A stretch of DNA of 64,000 bases from Bugula neritina (Eukaryota > Bryozoa > Gymnolaemata > Cheilostomatida > Bugulidae), in contig OZ037770.1 of NCBI GenBank assembly GCA_964035545.1, forward strand, positions 1,532,501 to 1,596,500, given 5' to 3'. Under the pieces are notes generated by a model. That model worked only from the letters and a program-made list of their open reading frames with translations, was not told the origin of the DNA and did no database searches. The translations under genes and the position numbers were made by a program. How positions within the stretch are numbered: the stretch's first letter is position 1; every line of letters starts with the position of its first letter. This document shows, one piece after another, positions 54,914 through 64,000 of the stretch.

Positions 54914-56348
54914 CTATATATATACAGACCCTTGGTACGTTGAAACTCTTAGTAGTCCAGCTTCACCATATATTCGGTCTGCAAAAAATAAACATCTTCG
55001 TTTTCACATACAATATTATATTATTATACTAAAACAATATGATTGTTATGCTGAAGCAAAAGTATATGTCATATTCATAACAAAATATAATACAATAGCT
55101 ATAAAAACTAAAATTATATTGAACATCATTTGTTGATTGTTAACATCAAGTGCAAACATTTTTTTTTATTTTTTAAGTGATCTTTTCCTGTTTTTAAAAA
55201 TTTTGAATAATGTTTTCATTATTTCAAGTAATTAAGCAAAACATAAAGTCCATTGTTTGGCTGAGCATTAAAAGTTACTCTTTTATATAGATTTTCATAT
55301 CATGGGAATCGCACAAAAAGGAAATAGCAATAAAGAGCTCAAACCTATACACCATTTTAAAAACAATAATGTATGATCACTATAATAAGTGTTAAATTTA
55401 AAGAAAACCTGAATGTAGTTAGAACTCTTTAAACCAGCTTATGTTTAATAATTGTTTTGTATTAAAATAGCTAAATTAATTAATTAAGCAGTAGTAGTAA
55501 ATGGTCACATTTGGTCACCTTTCACCGCCGTGGTCCTGCACGGGTGGCGGGTAAAATTCACACAAATTTATAGTCGCTATCCCTGTGAGGAAACCCCTGA
55601 TAGAAGGGGTTTTTGTTAGATTGGGCTAAAGACTTATTAAAATGAGGCACAGGAGCAATTATGACTGGATGCTCTTCCTAACATCACCAATGGCCTTTGT
55701 CTGGGCTCAAGCCCATGACCTTTGTGCTTACTAGGCAATCGCTCTAACCCCTAGACCACGGCTGCTCCCTAAGCAGTAGTAGTAAATAATTAGGTAATTA
55801 TTAGTAATTGGAGTAAAAGTGCGTTACGTAATGCACTTTTGCTTTAATTACTTCAGAATGACGTTTCCCAGCTATATATAGTCACTTGCATATGGATAAA
55901 TCGCAACTGGAAAATAATTTTTTCACTATTCATGACTTGCAGTTTCTATGAAGAAAGCATGTTTTTGCTTTGACTACCTTTCAATTACCTAATTTGAGTT
56001 AATTCAAGTACTTATAATACAGCTCAAAAACATAACTAAAAAATCAATGTTAGTTTAGTTATAATGAAACTATTTTGTTAATGACTTAAATAAATATTTG
56101 ATAAACAAAATTAATAGAGGTATCTCACGTTCAAAAGTCTCAAATGATAACTTTAAATTGGTTTGACTTCATTTTCGCTCAAATTAATTTTAATGACAAA
56201 ATTTTTAGACTCAAGCAATTTAGTATATGCTATTATAGATAACAGTAGCAAATAATTATTGTTTTACTTTCTTACCCGCTCTGGTTTTGCAAATGGAAGT
56301 GATTACAAGTGTCAGAAGTAAAGGATACAATAATGACAGGTGCTTCAT
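54914..56348 (-). CDS. Small secreted peptide precursor, copy C (45 aa, 2 exons)
   Basis: Exon 1 is 56348-56276 and exon 2 is 54978-54914, with the same phase as copy A. The 24 residues encoded by exon 1 are identical to copy A although five bases differ (CTA/TTA, ACT/ACA, ACA/ACT, TCT/TCC, GCA/GCG), all synonymous. Exon 2 encodes DRIYGEAGLLRVSTYQGSVYI then TAG: two replacements and a changed C-terminal end. The 1297-bp intron holds a SINE (55503-55770) absent from copy A. The AATAAA of copy A is changed here. Likely a secreted short peptide such as a signalling, antimicrobial or structural peptide; the function is unknown. Confidence 0.55.
55503..55770 (-). mobile_element. tRNA-derived SINE inserted in the small-peptide intron of unit C
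   Basis: Minus-strand copy of the same family as 42904, with head AGGGAGCAGCCGTGGTCTAG and a longer 3' tail (ACCCGCCACCCGTGCAGGAC and GGTGAAAGGTGACC). Perfect flanking direct repeats TAAGCAGTAGTAGTAAAT lie at 55485-55502 and 55770-55787 (one shared base is ambiguous). Unit A lacks the insertion, so it postdates the duplication. Confidence 0.85.
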
Positions 56349-56441
56349 TGTGTTAGCAGGTGCTTGGCAGGTAAATTGCTAGAGAGATCTTGCTGATTCC
56401 TCAAGTTGAAAATAATTGAATAAAACTCTCTATATTCTGGT

Positions 56442-56450
56442 GCTTTTATA
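56442..56450 (-). promoter_or_regulatory. TATA box of small peptide gene, copy C
   Basis: TATAAAAGC on the minus strand, about 95 bases before the ATG, as in copy A. Confidence 0.45.
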
Positions 56451-58016
56451 ATATTATCATTATGGAATGTCAGCCAATCAGCTTACAGGTACAGTATATA
56501 ATTCACAATACATCTGACGCAGCCAAATGTGTTATGATTTTATTTAAATATTCACAATGTCATGTGACTTAGCATTTCACGTTTAAACAATAAAATGTAG
56601 TATGTGGATATAAAAGGCTTCAATTATAACAAAGCTGAAAAATAAATTATCAAATAAAATTAATTTAAAGCCCTGGCTTATTGCGTACAAAAAATAACTA
56701 ATACATTTTTTGTTGTTGATCTTCCTTGATCGAAATACAGAACACAATTTATAAGACTTGTACTATTGCAATGTCAAAACTGCCAAAGAAGAGGTAGCGG
56801 ATTATAATTTTATTGCAATAATATTTTTGAGTTCCTTCAAAGCTATTTTCGTTTAGTCAGCTTAATTTAAATTTTTAATAGATAAACATTTCTAAGTTTT
56901 TTTGAGTTATAGATATTTTTCTTAATCTTTGCACAGAAAATATAACTTCTTGTAATGATTTTTGGGTATAGGATAATGATCATGTGTTTGATCCCAAAAA
57001 ACTAAAAAGTGTGTTTAGGTAATTTTTTCTTTATATTCGCAAACATGCAGTTACACATTAAATTACTCAACTTTTTTGTAATAAATACCAATGTTTTATT
57101 TATATAGTAACCATAACTTAAGCTAAATATAGGCTTTCAAAAGTTGCCTATATATATTTTAGCTGCTATATTGCTAAAATTTTCTGCAAAAGATATTTTA
57201 ATCATCAACAATGCATGCAACTATTTTTATGCTTATCATGTGTAAGGAGTTTAAGAAAATTGCTACCTTCAATAGTTTGATCTTTTGGAAACATTTAATG
57301 ATGGGTCCTATTTTGCTATAGTTTGTATTATAATAAATGGAGTAAATGACTGACCCAATTCTATCTACTATGTAAAGCAATATGTGTTTAGTAATTATTT
57401 CACTCAACTGTCCAGCAATGCAAAGTATTTATTTTAAAAATCAGTTAACAAACAGTGTTGAACATTTCCCAGTATCATTCTAACAAATGCAGTTGAATAT
57501 AAACATTGAGATATCAACAGCATTAGAAAGACTGATGCAAAGTCAAAGAATGATTCATCATCAGATTGAAAAACAATGTGTGTTCAAATCTGAAAACATT
57601 AAAGACTGATAATTCAAAAAATATTATAGTAAAACCTTACAAAAAGGAGCAATACGAAGCTTTGTTTAAATATGTTGTTTAGTAAATATATGTGGCGTCT
57701 AAAAAGCTGTTTTTGAACCTTTGAATTTATAAATTAAAAAATAACAGTGTTGGATTAACACATGGTATAACTATGGAAATTGTGAATTTAAAGTATTTTT
57801 TTCTTTATTGTTTTATGCTAAAATAAAATATGCTGCTATATAATATTTATGAATAGTATTTCATATCCTGTATATATGGCTAATATATAGTATATAGTCA
57901 CATATATATGTTATCCCTGGGGAAATAGATATCTATATATGTTTCTGCATATATCTGTGTATATGTATGTTAGTGTGTAATAATATACTAGGCAATGAAA
58001 ATCCTCACTTAATTAT

Positions 58017-61000
58017 TTAATCTATCTGATAAAACAGCACTTCTCTACAAAACCTGGGTACAATCAGAGTATTTCCTGTCACATGGAGATCATACACATT
58101 AGAATCCCTTCTTACAGTCGAATCTGATATCTCTGTCAGCAGTTTACCTAAAACAGTATAAGTCAATATACACACTGTTTCTAACAAAACACTAAATCAC
58201 CAAGATCTTCTAACTTTGTGATTTTTTATTAACTTTACTTTTTACAATAGCAAATATGGCAAGCAGACAATAACCACTTGGTGTGTGTGAATTAATATGC
58301 CATAAAATTAACCTGTGTTTCCATCCAGTATCCAGATTTTGGTGGTAGCACTCTCAATAGCTACATACACTCTCCCTTTGCAAAATGCTACATCCCGTGG
58401 TCCAGTCATATGTTCAGATGTCCATTCAACTTCTCCACTTGAAATATTCACTTTGAATACTTTAGAGGAATTGTAATCAGACACAACAACAGAGAGATCA
58501 TCTACAGCACATACTGATACTTTACTGGTACCAAGTAGAGGGCAGCTTATGTGTTTTTGTACCTTCCCAGTAAGAGAGTAGACCACCAGTCGCTTGTTCT
58601 TTCTATCTGGTATAATGATTTGATCATTAACAACAGCCAGTTTGTTGAAGTCGAGTAAGAATGTTTTAGCATCAGAATGGGTCCAGCTGGTGATGAGTTT
58701 CCCTGTCAGATCATATATTCTGACTCTGTAAGGGTTACCATATACTAAAGTATACAGTCTGTCCTTGTATACAGCTACACTGTCTACACAGTCAGTAGCT
58801 GTTTTAAACTCCCTGCTAGACTGATTATTCTCCTCTATTATAGCTACTCCCTCACCCCATAGTCCAACATAAGTATTACCCTGATAACTACAGACTGAAG
58901 TACAGTAGCCAGACACAGGAACTGTATGTAAGAGAGTTAATTGTTTAGGTAAAGTATCAGCAGTTGTCAGCTCATGCTTAGTGTGCAAAATTATCTCTGG
59001 TAATGAGACAATTTCCAATTCAATCTCTCTTCTTTCTCCTGCAAGTAAAACAAGAAGCAAATTATTGCAGCGTCATATACAATTTACAATTACAGTTATA
59101 TTAATAGTTGTGTTTAACTGTTGATACAGTATAGAATCTGCAAAATTCTCTACAAAAGGAAAAGGGAATTTCTAACAGCTATATTCACAGTACATCACGT
59201 TATATGCCTGAACTATAGTGCTGTGTTTGTTTCTTCTTTAATATAATACATTGAACTATATAAAAGGGCGTTTTAGAGCGTACATAAAACATACAACAAC
59301 ATCTAAGAATATAGTGGAACAAATTATAGGAACCTAATTGACTTCACACAATCCAATTTTGCATCAAAATATCTTGCTGTCGGTCTAGTGCATATATATG
59401 TGCATTTATAGCCGTGAGCTGTGCTACTATGTAAACTTCCATAAAAATATTTGAATTTTTTTAAAGACCGAAAGGTGTCCAGCTCACTTTCAGTCAACTT
59501 TTATAAGAGATTACTCACTTTTGACCTGTAAACCAGACTTTGATATCTCTAGAGTAGGAAACTCAATAGATAACAACTTTCTGATATCCTGCATTGTCTC
59601 CTCATGTCTTGTTACAATATCTACCTGCATAATAGATTCGTACTGACACCAGAGATTTGTATTAGTATATGCAGCATATTTACATTTCTTATTTCAATTA
59701 TCGGCATCATGTGCTAGACGTATGCAATCAAATCAAAAATATATTTTGTATATCAATTGTATTCAAAAACATAAATACAGTCTCTTTAGGCTTCATACCT
59801 GGTGATTGTGTTTATGTCTAGCCTCAATCTGTAGTCTTTGTCTAGTGAGATCAGATAATTTCACTGCAACATTTTGTTCTGTGAATCTTTCCAGTTCCAA
59901 CTTTCCATTTTCTCTCAGCTTCAGCAACTTTTCTTCCAGATTTTTGTATTTTAACTCAATACTCCAAATCTATCAATAGGATTAGTGCACGATATACATA
60001 CTCGAAAGAAAATTTCACTAAATGAAAATAATTGTTCAAAAGCATTCAAATTTTTGCCAAGCTCCTGGTTTATCTCTAAAAGTTAGTTTTCTATATTTTA
60101 ATGTACTTGTCTTTTTTGATCTGAAATTTTAATGACTTTATAGAGTTTGTATATATAACCTGTTCATCCCTTGTTCTCTGTAGTGTCTCTATCATATCTC
60201 TAGTCTCACTATCATAGTCACATAATACTCCAGTCATGTGTTTCACCAAATCCTGAAACTGATCTTCTTTCTTCAGGATTTCTGATCTCATCTCATTCAT
60301 TTCTCCAGACAGTTTAGCCACTAGCCCATTCAATGTGATCAGTTGGTGTGGAGAACCTGCATAAAAATAATTTTAATAAACAACATCCTATAATATATTT
60401 CCCACCATATACAATATGCTGCATATTTATTTGATTATATGAAATAAAATATATTTCAGTCCAAGTCTCAGTTTTTTTGACTGTTGGGTTTCATTGCTTA
60501 TTTCTTTGGTGAGTGTATATTATATATTTCAAACCTATTGACTCTGCAGATTAAAATAATATAAAAACAAAGACTTTAAGAAACAAGTATTTGGTGTGTT
60601 TTTGAACAGTCAGATAAAAAGAAACTTACCATCATCACAGTTTGGTGAGCTCTCAATGCAAGCATTACAGAGTACAGAATGACAACTCCTACATGCCATG
60701 ACATAGGGTAGTTCGGGATGTTTAGAGCATAGCCTGGTTTCTAGTTTTCTAGCCTCCACTCTGTAGTCAGCCATTGTAATCATAGGGTGGGGTCCATGGA
60801 GTTCATCATGAGACTGTGATATACAAGCTTATATAAATAGCTGTAACCAATATACATGTTTAGCGACAGTTAGGCAACACTCCTTCAAAAATTCTAGCTC
60901 TTGAGGTCTTTATTTAAAATAATTAGCACTGTAATATATAATTTGAATTACATTGCCCTGTATCTGCTATACTGTATAGTTGGGAACAAACAGTGGTGAT

Positions 61001-61502
61001 GTAACATAGTAAGCAAAAAGTGTCAATTTTCAAATAAAAATTAAGATGAGCTGTAGAGTAAGTTTTAGATATTCTCACCTCTCTGTGTTTAGCACAGAAC
61101 TTAGCAGTACATGTCTTACAATAAACAACAGCTTGTTGATTGGCTACACCTTTTCTAGTGCAGGTTTCACAGCATAGAGACAAGTCATCTCTTGTGTTGG
61201 AGGTAGGAAGTGAGTCTATCTCAACATCATATACTTCCCTAAAATATAGGAAACAATTAGACAAATTGTTTGAAGCTATACCCGCAAATAATTGGACAGG
61301 AAGCAGTATGATTCAGTGTAGGCAGAACTATGTAAGCATACCTGCAGAAAGGACATCTGAGCATTCTACTAACTTCAAAGCTTCCTGTCAGACATCTTAA
61401 ACAGTGTATGTGTCCACAAGGTAGAGATCTTGGATCTACCAGATCTTCTAATCTACCAACACAGAACCCACATTCTATCTGGTTGTCTCCTCCTTCAGCC
61501 AT
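58017..61502 (-). CDS. TRIM-type protein copy C: RING, two B-boxes, coiled coil, beta-propeller (611 aa, 8 coding exons)
   Basis: Exons 61502-61342, 61238-61079, 60813-60630, 60356-60160, 59969-59799, 59624-59519, 59038-58313 and 58147-58017 (1836 nt, TAA stop). Domain order and zinc ligands are as in copy A. Exon 7 is nine bases longer than in copy A, a net gain of three residues in frame. The last 50 or so residues of exon 7 and all but one residue of exon 8 match copy A, while the first half of exon 7 differs at many residues even though the adjoining introns are nearly identical. The intron 6 donor is AAAA|GTGAGT instead of the AAAG|GTCAGT of copy A, with the same phase. By family, a probable cytosolic E3 ubiquitin ligase with an unknown target. 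Confidence 0.85.
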
Positions 61503-61525
61503 TGCTTATAGCAATCAGAATCTTT

Positions 61526-61872
61526 GCTGTATAATTTGCAATAAAGACAAACTCAGAAAAGAGTTCATGAAATAAAAAAAGCAACAAAAATATCACCAAA
61601 AAGCTAGTTTATTTAACAATTACATATAAACTCAGTAACGTCTACTGAATATGTATGTATGTTAATCTAGAATTACATGTGCTTAGTCTTGCTTATGTAA
61701 AAAATAAGCGCTAATTATTGCCCATCATACCTGTGAAACAGCAACAAACTCCCAAAAAAGTAAAAAAGGTGTAACATATTTCTTTTGAAAAATTGCGAGA
61801 TATTTTAAAAAACCTAGACTTGAGATTTGCTGAACCATAACGTGTCTATAAAATCATAAAGAAATATTCACC
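61526..61872 (-). other. 5' UTR intron of TRIM copy C with noncoding-exon donor
   Basis: The donor reads CTG|GTGAAT at 61872 and the acceptor lies at 61526, 24 bases before the ATG. It is positionally equivalent to copies A and B. Confidence 0.45.
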
Positions 61873-61999
61873 AGCTTTCTATATGCTTCTTCTTTGCTGA
61901 GATAAGTCTGGGATACTCAGAGCCTGCTCGATCTTGTTGTATGGTGACTTGTTGAAGGTTCAAAGAGGTGTGACTGAGAAGCAGCTATCCACTAGATAA

Positions 62000-62300
62000 A
62001 ATAATGGGTGGCTCAAACTAGTTTAAATATTGACACGCTCTACCGTCGTGGTTCATATCTGTTACTTATGAAGTAGATCAAAAATTTTTGTTTGTTCGAA
62101 TTCACACTGAGTATGAGATACCAGGGTCAGTATGTATGCTTCTAGCTTAGTTAATAACTGTGACTCTACCTACACTGATAACACAGTGTACGTACAAGGG
62201 TAGAAATGAGACTTATATGGTGTTTATACAATGCTTTGCCACACTTGAATCACATCAGTGGTTTTATGACCCCAATAAATATATGAGCCTAGCAATAAAG
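62000..62300 (-). promoter_or_regulatory. Upstream region of TRIM copy C
   Basis: Shares the GGGTGGCT, AAACTAGTTTAAA and GTGGTTCATATCTGT blocks with the upstream regions of copies A and B, then further homologous spacer to about 62300. No TATA box could be assigned with confidence. Confidence 0.35.
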
Positions 62301-62512
62301 ATTACAGGGAAATACTTGACTTCATATGGGCCTACTGCTGATGATAATTCATCAGGAAATCAAGGTTTTGTTATGCACATTCTATTTTATAAATATTTAG
62401 TAAATCTTATAATAATTATTGTTAAAAGGTGTTATAGTGTAATGGATTTCAGTGGTGTAATTAATTGTTAGTTATTATATCGAAAGGGTCGACTCTATAT
62501 TGTATATATTAT

Positions 62513-62857
62513 TGTGGAGATCCACTGCATCGACCTCCAGCGACTTGTATCTATGGTCGACAGTGGCACCACTAGTAACAACCAATCAGGACTGACATAC
62601 TAATTGATAGCAGGTGGAGCTAACTACTGGTAGTGGAAGCGCGCTGAGTATCTAGCCGGGCAGAGCAGCTTGGGACTTCATTCAGAGTAGTTGTGTGTAA
62701 AGGCTCACTTATTATGTAATCATTTCAATTCATGTTAGCAGTAATTAGAGTTTCTTGTATCTTGTAAATAATAAACTTGTCATAACGTAAATAACCTGAT
62801 GTAGTAGCTTTGTTTAAGTCCACCCACATAATATAGTGAATTGCGAGATTCACTACA
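62513..62857 (+). mobile_element. Candidate LTR, solo or edge of an element
   Basis: Starts TGTGGAGATCC and ends GAGATTCACTACA, roughly inverted ends of TG...CA type, with an AATAAA-like signal (AATAATAAAC, about 62770) near the 3' part. GC content is above the surroundings. No matching target-site duplication and no second LTR found, so this is tentative. Confidence 0.35.
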
Positions 62858-62859
62858 AT

Positions 62860-64000
62860 AGCTTGGTGAACAATTTATCAAATGCTGGTGACAAACTTTC
62901 GTTTCACTGTTAGTCAGCATTATGATATAATTTTTTAGTGGTCAAGCCAGGGGACATTATTTGCAATGTAACTACATATATACACTACGTTTCCATAATT
63001 GCATTAATCAAATGGAACTTTTCATTAGTTCTATGGAAACAGTTACATTGAAGCAAAACTGCAGTCGAAATTTCATTCGGACGGCTCCTCCTTCAATGAA
63101 AAGTTTCCTTCTCATCATGCAAATAATGAAATTGGATTCCTTGATTAAATAAAAAAAACCTTTTTGTGGCGGAAAGGGGAAGGGTGGGGCGGGGCAGAGA
63201 TCAGTAAAAAGTTACATAGTTACAATATGTAAACAATTATTATAAGCTCTACAACCTATGCTAAAGTTTACTTCGTCTCATAATAATTTTAATCATTCCA
63301 TTTATCCTAGCTGCTATATATATTTAAAGTAACTACTAAGCAACTTTAATTTGTAAACCTGTAAGCTAAAGCATTCCCAAACCAAAAGTAAATCATTGGG
63401 AGGTATTTTATTTTGAAAATTTGAATTGCGCTTAAGCTTTAGTTTACCAGTCACAAATCACCTGATGCTTTTATTGGTTTATGTCTTTTCAATTTAAATA
63501 CATTGACTTAAAATTTGTGTATTTAGTCTATCAAACTGGGCATGAACCTTGACTTAAAGCTGGCCATATTATTTCACATTTTATTTCAGCTGCTGCATTT
63601 GCAAAGAGAAGATAATTTTGTACGGATTGCGCATAGGATTGTGCATGTAGTTTTCCGTTGATGTAATCGATACAGGCATCCATACAAATTCATTCGCCAT
63701 TATAGAAGGGCAGTAAAACCTATTAATATTAAATGACTGTAATGTGGTTATAAATATTAAACATTTGCATGCTTCAACCTGGTTTTAAACTGTGTGTGCT
63801 TTTAGCTACATTAATATCTGCGTGACTTTTTCTACACACTGATAACACAGGGTGAGAGCCTATTATAGATATGATACTGTATGTAGTTTGTATACTAGCC
63901 TGTTTTATTTATAAGGGCTTCAGTTATTACATGAAAACACTAGTAATGACATTATTATTAAGGAGTGCAGGCAATTAATGCTTACTTCCCTATATACTAC
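62860..64000. other. Spacer; right end resembles TRIM upstream sequence
   Basis: 63815-64000 (ACACTGATAACACAGGGTGA, GGGCTTCAGTTATTACAT, AGTGCAGGCAA) is homologous to 40040-40180, so another array member may follow to the right. No gene within the stretch. Confidence 0.45.

Larger units (their letters stand above)
54732..62300. repeat. Segmental duplication, unit C
   Basis: Partner of 26641-34490. It has a SINE insertion at 55503-55770 and lacks the 480-bp intron 6 block of unit A. Introns and spacers read as almost identical over long stretches, so the duplication or a later conversion is fairly recent. Confidence 0.85.

Overview
This is AT-rich eukaryotic DNA, most likely from an invertebrate animal. 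The evidence is spliced genes with GT-AG introns, a RING/B-box/coiled-coil (TRIM-type) gene family, tRNA-derived SINEs, a Penelope-like retroelement, an R2-type non-LTR retrotransposon relic and many (TA)n tracts. A sponge or another early-branching or lophotrochozoan animal would fit, but the species cannot be fixed from this window.

Layout. Positions 1-12.6 kb are gene-poor: AT-rich spacer, a SINE/tRNA-like head (2.0 kb), a purine-rich GA minisatellite (6.7-7.0 kb), a 43-bp micro-insertion of a SINE tail (7.6 kb), and cryptically simple DNA at 8-12.6 kb ending near a (TAG)n microsatellite (11.6 kb). From 12.87 to 15.64 kb lies a decayed minus-strand retrotransposon with reverse transcriptase and REL-endonuclease motifs. 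From 15.7 to 25.3 kb I see no convincing gene, only two fold-back elements (17.8 and 24.9 kb). From 25.46 to 26.36 kb is a truncated Penelope-like element between two identical 178-bp inverted repeats, each carrying a hammerhead-ribozyme-like motif.

The genic part is a minus-strand tandem array. TRIM copy A (29.65-34.06 kb) and copy C (58.02-61.87 kb) are complete. Each has eight coding exons plus a 5' noncoding exon, and they encode 608 and 611 residues. Copy B (35.72-39.46 kb) keeps intact RING, B-boxes and coiled coil, but its beta-propeller exon is frameshifted and truncated. A last-exon remnant lies at 41.83 kb, and upstream-type sequence reappears at 63.8 kb. A and C sit in a segmental duplication of about 7.6-7.8 kb (26.64-34.5 and 54.73-62.3 kb) whose left edge in both copies is the end of a (TA)n tract.

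Inside each duplicated unit, downstream of the TRIM gene, is a very small two-exon gene not visible as a long reading frame. It would encode a secreted peptide precursor of 44 (27.97-26.84 kb) or 45 (56.35-54.91 kb) residues with a signal peptide. All five substitutions between the two signal-peptide exons are synonymous, so the reading frame looks constrained. This is the best candidate here for something undescribed.

Between the units, 42-54.7 kb is repeat-rich: two SINEs with different tRNA heads on related bodies, long (TA)n tracts, a 2.4-kb long inverted repeat (47.3-49.7 kb), and a 2.4-kb minisatellite built on CATAGGGGGC with higher-order structure (51.8-54.2 kb). A candidate LTR lies at 62.5-62.9 kb. 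How the TRIM proteins and the small peptides might work together is unknown; the shared array suggests only that they duplicate as one block.
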